Of a stretch of DNA of 64,000 nt, positions 44,355-54,204 are shown in pieces. Below the pieces are notes generated by a model, which saw nothing but the letters and a program-made list of their open reading frames with translations, did not search any database and was not told the DNA's origin. The DNA comes from CALBPI01 sp038531945 (GTDB taxonomy: Bacteria > Pseudomonadota > Gammaproteobacteria > Steroidobacterales > Woeseiaceae). Position 1 is the stretch's first letter, and the number at the start of each line of letters is the position of its first letter. The stretch is from assembly GCA_038531945.1 (NCBI GenBank), contig JBCBBH010000002.1, positions 496,001-560,000 of the forward strand. The letters run 5' to 3'. Made by a program: the position numbers and the translations under genes.

Positions 44355-46160
44355 ATGTCGCAAATCGTTAGTCGTCGGGACCTCGATTTCCTGCTTTATG
44401 AGGTCTTCAATCTGGACGCCGTCCTCGAGTCGAAGCGATACGGCGAGTACGACCGCGAGATGATCAGCTCGGTGCTCGATACCGCGCAGTTGATCGCCGA
44501 GGAGCAGTTCGCGCCTTTGGCGGCCGAGCTCGACGCCAATGAGCCGAAGTTTGTCGACGGTCGAGTCGAGATGATGCCCGGTGTTAAGAAAGCACTCGAC
44601 GCCTATTCAGAGGCCGGTTTGCTGGCTTGTGGATTCGATTACGAAGCAGGTGGCATGCAATTGCCGTTCGCGGTCTACCACGCGATCAACGGTCTGTTCA
44701 CCTGCGCGAATACGGCGGCGAGCAATTATCTGTTCCTGACCGCAGCGAATGCCAATATGTTGAGCGCATGTGGCAGTGAGGAACTCAAAGCCCGTTTTCT
44801 GCCACCGATGCTCGAAGGGCGCTGGTTCGGCACGATGTGTTTGTCGGAGACGCAGGCGGGTTCTTCGCTCGCGGATATCCGCACGGTCGCGACGCCGCAG
44901 GATGATGGGACCTATCATTTGGAAGGCACGAAAATGTGGATCTCGGGTGGCGACCATCCGCTGAGCGAAAACATTGTGCATATGGTGTTGGCGAAGACGC
45001 CAAATGCACCTCCGGGTGTGAAAGGCATTTCACTGTTCCTCGTGCCAAAGTTTCGAGTGGCGGACGATGGCGGCATTGGCGCACACAACCATATTGCGCT
45101 GGCAGGGCTCAATCACAAGATGGGCCAGCGAGGCACGACCAACTGCCTCCTGAACTTCGGCGAAGGTGGCCCCAGCGTGGGCTATCTGGTCGGTGAGGAA
45201 GGCGCGGGTCTTGCCAACATGTTCCATATGATGAACGAGGCGCGTATCGGTGTCGGGCTCGCGGCCGTTATGGCAGGTCTCGGCGGCTATCTGTATTCCC
45301 TCGATTATGCACAGACACGCCAGCAGGGGCGGCCGGTTGGCGCCAAAGATCCTAGTGCACCCCAGATACCGATCATCGAGCACGCCGACGTGCGACGCAT
45401 GTTGATGGCTCAGAAGGCGTGGGTCGAGGGCGGACTGGCACTGATTCAGTATTGTGCTTCGCTGCAGGACCGACAGGCGGTAAGCGAGCAACTGGAGTCG
45501 CGCCAGGCGCTGGAGCTGTTGCTTGAGCTGCTGACGCCGGTCGCCAAAAGCTGGCCATCAGAATATTGTCTGGAGGCGAACAAGCTCGCGATCCAGATTC
45601 TCGGTGGGTACGGCTACACGCGTGACTATCCGGTTGAGCGTTATTACCGCGACAATCGTTTGAACCATATTCACGAGGGTACGTGGGCGATCCATGGCAT
45701 CGATATTCTCGGTCGTAAGGTGCGCCTCGGGAATGGCGCGGCGCTCGATCTGCTGGCGGGTGAAATGGCGCCCGATCTGGAAGCGGGTAGAGCCAGTCAG
45801 AATTTTGCCGCTCAGGCGGCGGCTTTGGAGGGCAGCTGGAGCGAGGTGCTTGAAGCGGTGCGAGTCACCGGTGAGTGCGACGACAAAGGTTTGGCATTGG
45901 CGAATGCGACGCTGTTTCTGAACGCGTTCGGTCATGTTGTTGTCGGATGGTTATGGTTGCGCCAGGCGCTGGCGGCCGATCGTGTAGCACGTGAAGCGGG
46001 CGATCAGCCGTTTTATGTCGCAAAGCAGGCCGCTTTTGAGTACTTCTTCGCTTATGAGCTGCCCAAGGCGCGGCTGGACCTGCAGCTGGTCGCAACGCTC
46101 GACGACACGTGTTTCGCTGTTTCGCCCGAATCGCTGCATGCAATCTCCGACTCAGCGTGA
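44355..46160 (+). CDS. acyl-CoA dehydrogenase with C-terminal extension
   Basis: 601 residues from the ATG at 44355, with GGGAG 7 nt upstream; the frame opens at 44322. It belongs to the long acyl-CoA dehydrogenase class of about 600 residues (AidB/DmdC-like), with an N-terminal helical piece (LDFLLYEVFNLDAVL) and a C-terminal extra domain after about residue 430. FAD motifs: GTMCLSETQAGSSLADI and MWISGGDHPLSENIVHMVLAK. IQILGGYGYTRDYPVERYYRDNRLNHIHEGT is the usual late motif. It is divergent from liuR with the operator between, so it probably belongs to the LiuR regulon. The acyl substrate is unknown; branched or short-chain is likely. Confidence 0.88.
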   Translation: MSQIVSRRDLDFLLYEVFNLDAVLESKRYGEYDREMISSVLDTAQLIAEEQFAPLAAELDANEPKFVDGRVEMMPGVKKALDAYSEAGLLACGFDYEAGGMQLPFAVYHAINGLFTCANTAASNYLFLTAANANMLSACGSEELKARFLPPMLEGRWFGTMCLSETQAGSSLADIRTVATPQDDGTYHLEGTKMWISGGDHPLSENIVHMVLAKTPNAPPGVKGISLFLVPKFRVADDGGIGAHNHIALAGLNHKMGQRGTTNCLLNFGEGGPSVGYLVGEEGAGLANMFHMMNEARIGVGLAAVMAGLGGYLYSLDYAQTRQQGRPVGAKDPSAPQIPIIEHADVRRMLMAQKAWVEGGLALIQYCASLQDRQAVSEQLESRQALELLLELLTPVAKSWPSEYCLEANKLAIQILGGYGYTRDYPVERYYRDNRLNHIHEGTWAIHGIDILGRKVRLGNGAALDLLAGEMAPDLEAGRASQNFAAQAAALEGSWSEVLEAVRVTGECDDKGLALANATLFLNAFGHVVVGWLWLRQALAADRVAREAGDQPFYVAKQAAFEYFFAYELPKARLDLQLVATLDDTCFAVSPESLHAISDSA

Positions 46161-46219
46161 ACTGTGTCTCATTTGTGCAACATTATTCCTGAATTATTAA
46201 AGGTTTAGAGAATAAAGAG

Positions 46220-46248
46220 TTTCTAATGTGAGAGGTGTGAACTATACT
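46220..46248 (+). promoter_or_regulatory. possible promoter of TonB-dependent receptor gene
   Basis: TATACT (46243-46248) is a good -10. At 17-bp spacing the -35 is TTTCTA (46220-46225), a weak match. It lies about 70 bp before the receptor ATG within an AT-rich leader. Confidence 0.35.
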
Positions 46249-46316
46249 TCGCGCGTTCTTTGAGTGTAGCGAACACGCCACATTCCCATTTTGACGCACC
46301 ATGAACGGGGGTTTAG

Positions 46317-48869
46317 ATGCGTAATTTCAAAGGGTTACGACGTAGTGCGATAGGCTCAGCGCTGACTTTCGGCGCGCTGTTGAGCGTCGCAACCAATCCA
46401 ATTCATGCGCAAGAGGAAGCGTTCCTCGAAGAGATTGTCGTTACGGCATCCAAGCGCGAACAAACGTTGCAGGAAGTACCGATCGCGGTGTCGGTGACTG
46501 ACGCGGACACCGTCGAGAAAGCTGTCATTCTCGACGTACTCGATCTGCAAACCGTAGTGCCGTCACTGCGTGTGACGCAGTTGCAGTCATCAGCAAACAC
46601 GAACTTCCTGATTCGCGGTTTCGGTAACGGCGCTAACAACCCAGGTATTGAACCGTCAGTCGGTGTGTTCATCGATGGTGTGTACCGCTCTCGCTCAGCA
46701 TCAGCATTGTCTGATCTGCCAAACCTTGAGCGCGTCGAAGTTCTGCGTGGACCGCAGAGCACGCTGTTCGGTAAGAACGCGTCAGCGGGCGTCATCAGCG
46801 TCGTCACTCAGGCGCCGCAGTTCGAGACGGGCGGATCTTTTGAAGTTCTGGCCGGTAACTTTGGCTCGACCGTCGTTCGCGGAAACGTCACGGGCGGATT
46901 GTCCGACACGGTCGCAGCGAGTTTTTCTGCAAACTACAACACGCGCGACGGCTACTTTGACAACCTGCAAGATGGCAGCGAAGTGAACGGTCGTGAACGT
47001 TTCGGCGTGCGCGGTCAGTTGTTGTTCCAGCCGAGCGACACGTTCTCCGCTCGAATCATCGCGGACTTTGACGAAATCGATGAGAACTGCTGCGGCACGA
47101 CCAACCTTCAAGACGGTCCGACCGGCGACGCGGTACGCGCAGTCGGCGGTAACCTGGTGCCGAACGATCCGTTCTCTTTCGACACCTTCCTGAACTTCGA
47201 TACGACCAATGTCATCGAGAACAGCGGCCTGTCCGCGCAGCTCGATTGGGATTTCGATTCGTTCAGCATCACGTCGATCACTGCGTTCCGGAATCAAACG
47301 ACCGAAGCCAACGCGGATTCGGATTTCACCGGCGCGGACCTCATCGGTCGCAACTTCGAGAATCGCGACATCGACACGTTCAGCCAGGAGCTGCGTTTGA
47401 CGACGAGCTTCGGTGATGCTGCCGATGCATTGTTCGGTTTGTACTACTTCAACGAAGACGTCGCCTACGACACCGAGATTCTGTACGGGGCGGACTTCCG
47501 CAACTACGGTACTGCACTGGCGATTGGTGCGGGTGCTTCACCGACCACGTTCAGCGATCTCGAAGCAGCGCTTGGATTGCCGGTAGGCACGACGTTCTTT
47601 GCTGAAGGTGCCGGCGCTGCTGAAACGGCCCGCCAGGACGATGAAGCAATCTCGATTTTCGCGAACTTCGATTTCTATCTGTCGGATCGTGCGACGCTGA
47701 CACTGGGCGCGAACTACACGCAGAACGACAAAGAAGTGTCGGTCAGCCAAAACAACACCGACGTGTTCTCCGGTCTGGACTTCGTTCAAGTGGGCTTTGG
47801 CGGTGCATTTGCGGCGCTGACGGGACTGCCGCCGACGCCGGAAAACATCGCCGCTAATCCAGCCGCCGCCGGGCAAGCCCAGGCAATTTCCGTGACTGCG
47901 TGTTCGGCAGCGAATCCGCCGCCCGCATGTAACGAAACGCTGGCGCTGATTCCGTTCCAGTTCCTGCCGCCATTCCTGAACTACCCGAATGCGGTAGAAG
48001 ACGGAGTCTCTGAAGATACGGAAACGACGTACACAGTTCGATTCGCGTACGACCTGACCGATAGCCTGAACTTCTATCTCAGCTACGGCACAGGCTTCAA
48101 GGCGACGTCCTGGAACTTGTCACGTGACGCGCGTCCATTCATCACGGACGAAGCTGCGTTGATCGCCGCTGGAATCACCATTCCGAACAACAATCCGGTC
48201 ACTCGAGATGCGGCCTTTGGTACACGCTTCGCGGGTCCTGAGGAGACGGAAGTTATCGAGGCGGGCTTGAAAGGCCAGTTTGACCGCGGCTCGTTCGCGT
48301 TCACGATCTTCGATCAGTCAATCGAGGGCTTCCAGTCGAACGTGTTCACCGGCACAGGCTTCAACCTTGTTAACGCGGGTGAGCAGTCGGTCGTGGGTGC
48401 AGAGTTTGAAAGCACCTGGTTCCCGACCGACAACCTCCAGCTGAACTGGGCGTTGACCTACCTCGATCCGGAATACGACGAGTTCCGTGAAAGTTCAGTC
48501 GGCGATCTCACCGGCACCACACCTCCAGGTATCCACGAGATCTCCACGAGCATCAGTGGTACTTACACGTGGGATCTTGCCAGTGGTTGGACGGCATTCG
48601 TACGCGGTGATTACCTCTACGAAGACGAAGTGGCGATCGTTGAGAACGTGCCTGCCGCTCTGGCGTCGCGCGAAGTCAGCTTGCTGAACGCAAGCTTCGG
48701 CTTCAGCTCGCCGAACGGCTGGAACTTCGGAGTGTGGGGTCGTAACCTCACCGACGATCAGTTCCTGCAAAGCGCGTTCCCGACGGTGGCACAGGCAGGC
48801 AGCTTTAACGGCTACCCGAACCAGCCGCGCACCTTCGGTATTTCGTTGCGCAAGGACTTCGGTCTGTAA
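46317..48869 (+). CDS. TonB-dependent outer-membrane receptor
   Basis: 850 residues with signal peptide (about 1-31, cleavage after HAQ). The TonB box/plug begins LEEIVVTASKREQTLQEVP (about 37-55). Plug motifs are NTNFLIRGFGNGANNPGIEPS and LERVEVLRGPQSTLFGKNASAG. The barrel ends in PRTFGISLRKDFGL with the terminal aromatic-rich strand. A four-Cys-containing extracellular loop is present (DENCCGT; TACSAANPPPACNET). It imports a large or scarce substrate across the outer membrane using ExbBD-TonB energy. This subgroup is abundant in Sphingomonad-like and marine gammaproteobacteria. The ligand is unknown. A strong terminator follows. Confidence 0.95.
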   Translation: MRNFKGLRRSAIGSALTFGALLSVATNPIHAQEEAFLEEIVVTASKREQTLQEVPIAVSVTDADTVEKAVILDVLDLQTVVPSLRVTQLQSSANTNFLIRGFGNGANNPGIEPSVGVFIDGVYRSRSASALSDLPNLERVEVLRGPQSTLFGKNASAGVISVVTQAPQFETGGSFEVLAGNFGSTVVRGNVTGGLSDTVAASFSANYNTRDGYFDNLQDGSEVNGRERFGVRGQLLFQPSDTFSARIIADFDEIDENCCGTTNLQDGPTGDAVRAVGGNLVPNDPFSFDTFLNFDTTNVIENSGLSAQLDWDFDSFSITSITAFRNQTTEANADSDFTGADLIGRNFENRDIDTFSQELRLTTSFGDAADALFGLYYFNEDVAYDTEILYGADFRNYGTALAIGAGASPTTFSDLEAALGLPVGTTFFAEGAGAAETARQDDEAISIFANFDFYLSDRATLTLGANYTQNDKEVSVSQNNTDVFSGLDFVQVGFGGAFAALTGLPPTPENIAANPAAAGQAQAISVTACSAANPPPACNETLALIPFQFLPPFLNYPNAVEDGVSEDTETTYTVRFAYDLTDSLNFYLSYGTGFKATSWNLSRDARPFITDEAALIAAGITIPNNNPVTRDAAFGTRFAGPEETEVIEAGLKGQFDRGSFAFTIFDQSIEGFQSNVFTGTGFNLVNAGEQSVVGAEFESTWFPTDNLQLNWALTYLDPEYDEFRESSVGDLTGTTPPGIHEISTSISGTYTWDLASGWTAFVRGDYLYEDEVAIVENVPAALASREVSLLNASFGFSSPNGWNFGVWGRNLTDDQFLQSAFPTVAQAGSFNGYPNQPRTFGISLRKDFGL

Positions 48870-48893
48870 GCCGAACTGGCATATCGAAAAATT

Positions 48894-48927
48894 GGCCAGA
48901 TCCCAGACGGGGTCTGGCCTTTTTTTT
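48894..48927 (+). terminator. intrinsic terminator after TonB receptor
   Basis: GGCCAGATCCC pairs with GGGGTCTGGCC (11 bp with one G-T pair) around an AGAC loop, followed by eight T. A textbook Rho-independent terminator ending the receptor transcript. Confidence 0.92.
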
Positions 48928-49019
48928 GTCCACATACCTTCATCGTCAGCTTGCAGAGATCTGCTGTAACCCGCATTATTTTCTATCGATCCGCGAACGC
49001 TTACTGGGGAGAGCCTGTC

Positions 49020-51008
49020 ATGTGGAAACCGATGCTGGCGTTGCTGTTGGCAACAGTTTGGGCGACCGCCACCGCCAACACAGAGCGCGTAGAGAATTTT
49101 CGACTCCTTGATCAGGATCTGAATCCGCATGAGCTGTACTACTACAAGGACGCCAAAGCCATCGTTCTAATGGTGCAGGGCAACGCGTGCCCGATCGGCC
49201 GGAATCTCATCAGTGACTACAAAGCGATCCGCGACGAGTTTCAGTCGCAGGGCGTTTTGTTCGGAATGATCAATGCGAGCTTGCAAGACACCCGCGAGGC
49301 GATTCGCGAAGAAGCCGAGGCCTTTGGCATCGATATGCCGATCCTTAAAGATGAGACACAACTGATCGGCGAGGCGCTTGATCTTGACCGCACCGCTGAG
49401 GTGCTGGTGATTTCCCCCAAGAATTGGCGGATCGTCTACCGCGGTGCCATGAGTGATCGGGTCGGCTACGAAACGCAGAAACAGGAAGCATCAGAGCACT
49501 ATCTCAAGGATGCGCTAAATGATGTGCTCGCCGGGCGCGATGTCGCGACGCCCAAGCGTGCCGCGGTCGGGTGCATTGTGAATTTTCCTGAACGGGAGCG
49601 TATCGCAGAACATTCCGACATCAGCTATAGCGAGACGATTGCACCGTTGTTGGAATCCCGTTGCAGCGCTTGCCATCGACCGGAGGGCATCGGCCCATGG
49701 GCGATGACGAGTTATGAAATGGTTCGTGGGTTTGCGCCGATGATTCGTGAGGTCATCCGCACACGCCGGATGCCCCCGTGGGAGGTCGATCCAGAGCTCG
49801 CCGAGATTCATGCGTCGCGAGCGTTGACGACGGAAGAAAAACGCACGCTGGTGCATTGGATCGAGGCCGGCGCGCCGCGCGGTGATGGGCCGGATCCGTT
49901 GAAAAAAGTCAGTGCGTTGCCCGACGAGTGGCCGCTCGGTGAGCCTGATCTTGTTGTTCAATCGCCAGCCTTTACCGTTCCCGCAACGGGTGTGGTCGAC
50001 TATCAGTTCCCGGCGATCGAGAATCCTCTCGATGACGACGTGTGGGTTCGCGCCGTTAGCATCCGACCCGGTGAAGGTAAGGTGGTGCATCACGTCCTGA
50101 TTGGCACGTCGGAGCAACCTGTTCCGCAAGAGCGCGAGCTCGAGGCCGTGTTTGAGAATTATCTCATGGGCTACGCGCCCGGCGCCGAGTCGTATATCTA
50201 TCCGGAAGGTACAGGCGTTTTCGTCAAAGCTGGCGGTATGATCAACCTGCAGATGCACTACACGGCATACGGTCGGGAGGTGACCGACGTTTCTGAGGTG
50301 GCACTGTATTTCCACGACGAGCCGCCGCTTCACCACTTGCGACAGCAAGTGGTCATGGGTTGGGATCTCGCGATTCCGCCGGGTGCTGGTGACCACGAGG
50401 AGACCGGCTACTTCGAGTTTGATGCGCCGGCGGTGATCTACAGTTTGTTTCCTCATGCCCACTACCGTGGCAAGAGCACGCGCTTCGACTTGCATTATCC
50501 CGACGGGCGCGTGGAAGCGCTGTTGCATGTGCCGCGCTACGATTTTAATTGGCAACACACCTACACGCTGGAGCAACCTGTGGAGGTTCCCGCCGGCACA
50601 CGACTAGTGCATTCCACGATCTACGACAACAGCAAACGAAATCCGGCAAACCCGGATGCCAGTAAGACCGTCAATTGGGGACTGCAGTCTTTCGAAGAGA
50701 TGTTGTATGGCGGTTTCTTTTTCCGATGGAAGGAGGGCACGGTCGCTCAGCCGGTGCACGACAGACTGCAATTCAACCTACGTCAATTCTACGGTGCGAT
50801 GGATGATGACTTCGATGGGTCTCTGCAGCCCGACGAAATGCCTGGCGACATGCGTCAGGCGTTCACCGAAGGTGGTCTTGCCAATTTCGATCAGAACGAG
50901 GACGGCGCGTTGAGCGTCGCTGAATACCGTGCTTTCGTCGACTACCGAATGCAGCAAGAGCGCGACCGTGCGCAGCAGGCCTCGCAAGAGCAGGCAGGTG
51001 ATCAGTAA
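49020..51008 (+). CDS. thioredoxin-like / CxxCH / Cu type II monooxygenase / EF-hand fusion
   Basis: 662 residues from the ATG at 49020, with GGGGAGAG 7 nt upstream and a signal peptide (MLALLLATVWATATA). Domain order: thioredoxin/peroxiredoxin-like (about 25-180, with MVQGNACPIGRNL); a CSACH haem-attachment-type motif (about 215-219); a copper type II, ascorbate-dependent monooxygenase-like two-domain core (about 310-590) with VVHHVLIG, LQMHYTAYG, FPHAHYRG and EEMLYGGFF, which together match the His-His-His and His-x-His-Met copper ligands of PHM/DBM enzymes; then two EF-hands (DDDFDGSLQPDEM and DQNEDGALSVAEY). It is exported. The haem-like motif could feed electrons to copper in place of ascorbate. 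The substrate is unknown. Confidence 0.85.
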   Translation: MWKPMLALLLATVWATATANTERVENFRLLDQDLNPHELYYYKDAKAIVLMVQGNACPIGRNLISDYKAIRDEFQSQGVLFGMINASLQDTREAIREEAEAFGIDMPILKDETQLIGEALDLDRTAEVLVISPKNWRIVYRGAMSDRVGYETQKQEASEHYLKDALNDVLAGRDVATPKRAAVGCIVNFPERERIAEHSDISYSETIAPLLESRCSACHRPEGIGPWAMTSYEMVRGFAPMIREVIRTRRMPPWEVDPELAEIHASRALTTEEKRTLVHWIEAGAPRGDGPDPLKKVSALPDEWPLGEPDLVVQSPAFTVPATGVVDYQFPAIENPLDDDVWVRAVSIRPGEGKVVHHVLIGTSEQPVPQERELEAVFENYLMGYAPGAESYIYPEGTGVFVKAGGMINLQMHYTAYGREVTDVSEVALYFHDEPPLHHLRQQVVMGWDLAIPPGAGDHEETGYFEFDAPAVIYSLFPHAHYRGKSTRFDLHYPDGRVEALLHVPRYDFNWQHTYTLEQPVEVPAGTRLVHSTIYDNSKRNPANPDASKTVNWGLQSFEEMLYGGFFFRWKEGTVAQPVHDRLQFNLRQFYGAMDDDFDGSLQPDEMPGDMRQAFTEGGLANFDQNEDGALSVAEYRAFVDYRMQQERDRAQQASQEQAGDQ

Positions 51009-51018
51009 TTCTTAACCC

Positions 51019-51048
51019 AAAAAAAACCCGCTTTCGCGGGTTTTTTTT
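51019..51048. terminator. bidirectional intrinsic terminator
   Basis: A8, CCCGC, loop TTTC, GCGGG, T8: a perfect stem with T-tracts on both strands, sitting between the convergent copper-enzyme and PASTA genes. It should stop transcription from both sides. Confidence 0.95.
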
Positions 51049-51064
51049 GCTGATGTTTTCCGCG

Positions 51065-54000
51065 TCAGGGTGTACATCCGGAAACATCCGATGGTGTCGG
51101 CAGTTCGCGGATATATTCGAATTCGGCGCGAAGGTCGACTGGCGTGCCAAAACCGTTGGCTACCATCCCGACTTGTAGGGTGGCCGGGAGATCCGCCCGT
51201 GTGAACCGATCGAGTTCGATCCAGTCTGCGTCACCAACCAGGAAGCGGTAGGTCACAAACTCGTTACCGACGCGGCACAGGATCAGATCGCCCTCGAATG
51301 ATCCACCGTCAAGGAACAGGGCCGAATTGGAATCGACCGTGTTTTTCGATTCGCTGCCGACCGCCGTGGTCGTGCCGGTTTGACTACCGACATTGACCAT
51401 CACGTGATTTTCCGGTCCAGACACACCACTTGGGTCCCGCGCCAGCAATCCAGCCGAGTTAAAGTCGGCTGCTGGTGCTGACGTCGCGGAACCGACGCTT
51501 CTTGCGAGCACTCTGGTTTGCACAGCGAAGTTGCCGGTCAGCTCTTTGAACACGAGCGGTGCATCAGCGGCATCGAACCAGCCTTGCGTGCGAGTCGGCA
51601 CGATGACGAGACGGCCTGCGACCGTCGTGTTGATATCGAGCGTGGTGTACTGCGCAGCGGTGCCCTCGACTACGTGGAGCAACGACCAGTCACCGAGCGT
51701 GTCACTCGTAAACTCGTCGGTGAAGCTCGACGTTGCCGGCCCAGTAGAGACGACCAGATCAACTGCGCTCGCTTCTGCGACGCTGGCGCCGGCTGCTGGG
51801 TTCTGACTGATGACATTGCCTGACGCGACGGTGTTCGAACTCGCGTTGCTCACTGTGCCAACCGACAAGTTTGCCCCTGTGATGGCCGATTCAGCGGACG
51901 CCTGTGTCTGGCCAACGACGTCGGGGACAGTGGCCGATGCCGGACCCGTGGATACCACGAGGTTCACGGCCGAGCCTTCGCTGACGCTGCTGCCTGCCGT
52001 CGGGTTCTGACTGATGACATCGCCGGACGCGACGGAGTTCGACGTCGCGTTGCTGATCGTGCCCACGCTGAGGTTCGCACCGGTAATGGCGCCCTCGGCT
52101 GCGGACTGGGCTTGCCCGACGACGTTCGGAACGGTCACGGAAGCGGGACCGCTCGAAACCACCAACGCAACGGCAGAACCTTCGTTGACTGTCGCACCTG
52201 CCGTTGGGTTTTGGCTAATGACGTCGCCGTTTGCGACGATGTTCGATGATTGGGTGGTGACTGCACCCACCGTCAGACTGGCGGACGTAATGTTGTTCTC
52301 CGCAGCTGCTTGTGCGAGTCCAACGACATTCGGCACGCTGACGGTGACCGGACCTGAAGAGACCACGACATCGACTGCGCTACCGACGTCAATCTGTGCG
52401 CCAGCGATTGGTGTCTGGCTGATGACCTGACCGACCGGTACAGTCGCCGAGTTTTGTTGCGAGACATTTCCGAGCGTCAGTCCGGCGTTGGTCAAGGCTG
52501 TGTTTGCAACGGCTTCGGTTAGTCCGAGAACATTGGGCACATTCACTTGAGGTGGGCCTGACGACACGGTCAGGTCGACCGGACTGCCGACCACCTGGAC
52601 CACGCCAGCCGCGGGGCTCTGGCCGATCACCTGGCCCGCCGGCGCTGTGGAGGACGGTTGCGCTGTCACCGTACCGACAATCAACTCTGCATTGACGATG
52701 GCTTGCTCGGCGGCCACCTGAGCCAAACCGATTACCCCCGGCGTCACCGTGGTCGGTGGTCCGGAAGAAATCACAATGTCCACGGGCGTTCCGGGGTTCA
52801 CAGTCGCGCCCGCTGCCGGGTTTTGTGAAATGACTGCACCTGCCGGCACGTTTAAGTCGGGTTGCGTGCTGACATTGCCCACGGCAAGTCGTGCGGCGAC
52901 CAACGTCGCTGCGGCGTCGTTCTCGCTGAGGCTTGTGACGTCCGGCACGATGGCGGATGGACCCAGTGAAACCAGGAAGTCTAGGGTCGTCCCAGGCGCA
53001 ACAATTTCGCCTGGCGTACGAGATTGGCTGATGACCTCGCCCTCGGGGATCACAGTGTCCACCCGAGTTGAAATCACGCCAACCGTCAACCCGGCAGTGG
53101 TTACCACCGACTCTGCCGAAGTTTGTTGCAGACCTACGATATCCGGGACCGGAACACCATCGGGTCCAAGCGAAATAACAAGATCAATCGCAGCGCCCGC
53201 GGGTACAAGTGTTCCCGGCTCAGGGTCTTGACTCACAACGCCACCGACGGCGACGTTTACATCAACGACCTGAGTCGTTTCGCCGACAATCAAGCCCACA
53301 TCCGCCAGCGCTTGCGTCGCGTCTGCGCTCGGCAGATTTGTCACGTCCGGCACGGCAATATTGGCAGGCCCTTGGGAAATCACAATGTCGACCGGCGCTC
53401 CTGCAGGGATCATCGTACCGACTAACGGATCCGTGCGAATCGCATCGCCGGCTGGAACGTTATCGCTGGCCTCACCGGTGACGTCCCCAACGGTAAGTCC
53501 GGCATCAATAATCGCTTGGCGGGCGGCGGCTTCTGACAAGCCGGCGACATTGGGGACGGCGGTGTTGTTCGGACCGACCGATACGACGAGGTCGACGGTA
53601 CTGCCTGGTGCAATCGCTTCATCGGCCGATGGGTTGGTTCGGATCACGCTGCCGACGGGGATTGAATCGCTGGCCTCGGTGGTCACGTCGCCTATGACAA
53701 AGCCAGCCGCGGTCAGCGCATCTTCTGCTTCGGCCTGGGTCAACCCTGACGTGGCTGGCACCGCGATATCGTCGGGACCACCCGACACAACGAGATCAAC
53801 GCTTGAGCCCTGCGGTAGATCGGTTCCGGCAGGCGGGTCCTGGGAAATCACACTGCCTTCGGGCACCGTATCGCTGGTCTCGATCACGACGTTGCCCACG
53901 GCAAGTCCGGCGCCGACGATCGCGGACTCTGCCCCTGCCTGCGAAAGTCCGATCGTATCGGGGGTGGCTACTGGCAAGAGTTGTGTCTCGCTGTCGCCTG

Positions 54001-54076
54001 ATGGCGAGCACGCAGCCAGCAGTGTCAACGCCGCAAGGCACATCAGACGTGATCCGAAATCTTTTAATGCGTTCAT
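51065..54076 (-). CDS. lipoprotein with 11 PASTA repeats and a C-terminal concanavalin-like domain
   Basis: 1003 residues from the ATG at 54076. A GTG at 54085 has a better ribosome binding site (GGGAG, 7-nt spacing) and is equally possible. The signal ends in lipobox LLAAC. Then come eleven consecutive PASTA-type units of about 67 residues (each like VPNVVGLAQAAAENNI...GDVISQNPTAG...VDLVVSSGP). The C-terminal 220 residues (FTDEFTSDTLGDWSLL...) resemble a concanavalin/DUF1349 beta-sandwich. PASTA usually binds peptidoglycan or beta-lactam-like ligands and is attached to kinases or PBPs; no kinase or PBP is here. It is probably an outer-membrane-anchored extended rod that displays the C-terminal domain. 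Repeats 10 and 11 are the most alike. Confidence 0.85.
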   Translation of the reverse strand: MNALKDFGSRLMCLAALTLLAACSPSGDSETQLLPVATPDTIGLSQAGAESAIVGAGLAVGNVVIETSDTVPEGSVISQDPPAGTDLPQGSSVDLVVSGGPDDIAVPATSGLTQAEAEDALTAAGFVIGDVTTEASDSIPVGSVIRTNPSADEAIAPGSTVDLVVSVGPNNTAVPNVAGLSEAAARQAIIDAGLTVGDVTGEASDNVPAGDAIRTDPLVGTMIPAGAPVDIVISQGPANIAVPDVTNLPSADATQALADVGLIVGETTQVVDVNVAVGGVVSQDPEPGTLVPAGAAIDLVISLGPDGVPVPDIVGLQQTSAESVVTTAGLTVGVISTRVDTVIPEGEVISQSRTPGEIVAPGTTLDFLVSLGPSAIVPDVTSLSENDAAATLVAARLAVGNVSTQPDLNVPAGAVISQNPAAGATVNPGTPVDIVISSGPPTTVTPGVIGLAQVAAEQAIVNAELIVGTVTAQPSSTAPAGQVIGQSPAAGVVQVVGSPVDLTVSSGPPQVNVPNVLGLTEAVANTALTNAGLTLGNVSQQNSATVPVGQVISQTPIAGAQIDVGSAVDVVVSSGPVTVSVPNVVGLAQAAAENNITSASLTVGAVTTQSSNIVANGDVISQNPTAGATVNEGSAVALVVSSGPASVTVPNVVGQAQSAAEGAITGANLSVGTISNATSNSVASGDVISQNPTAGSSVSEGSAVNLVVSTGPASATVPDVVGQTQASAESAITGANLSVGTVSNASSNTVASGNVISQNPAAGASVAEASAVDLVVSTGPATSSFTDEFTSDTLGDWSLLHVVEGTAAQYTTLDINTTVAGRLVIVPTRTQGWFDAADAPLVFKELTGNFAVQTRVLARSVGSATSAPAADFNSAGLLARDPSGVSGPENHVMVNVGSQTGTTTAVGSESKNTVDSNSALFLDGGSFEGDLILCRVGNEFVTYRFLVGDADWIELDRFTRADLPATLQVGMVANGFGTPVDLRAEFEYIRELPTPSDVSGCTP
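51740..53968 (-). repeat. 11 tandem PASTA-coding repeats, about 200-bp period
   Basis: Roughly 2.2 kb made of eleven in-frame units of 66-68 codons. Each carries a recognisable VISQ(N/D)P...AG...G(S/T)xVDLVVSxGP tail. The two units nearest the C-terminus share long identical stretches, a sign of recent duplication, so copy number may vary between strains. Confidence 0.85.
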
Positions 54077-54204
54077 GGCAAACACTAGCGCTCTCCCAGC
54101 AGGGCCGAAATCGTCGAGTTTTTCCACGGAAAAATCAATGAAATGGTTGTAGTATTTCGATTATTCGTAAAAATTTTCGTTAATTCAGTGACTTTGGTCT
54201 ACTT

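Noticed and set aside
49515..50576. 353-codon minus-strand frame within the copper-monooxygenase gene
   Set aside because: It lies wholly inside a gene with clear metal-site motifs on the plus strand and shows no recognisable domain.
51740..53968. Regular repeats of about 200 bp considered as a CRISPR or satellite array
   Set aside because: The repeats are in frame, degenerate and encode PASTA domains; period and sequence variation do not fit CRISPR.
53361..54152. Plus-strand frame over the PASTA repeats
   Set aside because: It reads the reverse of repetitive Val/Ser/Gly/Pro codons; the repeat pattern explains it.
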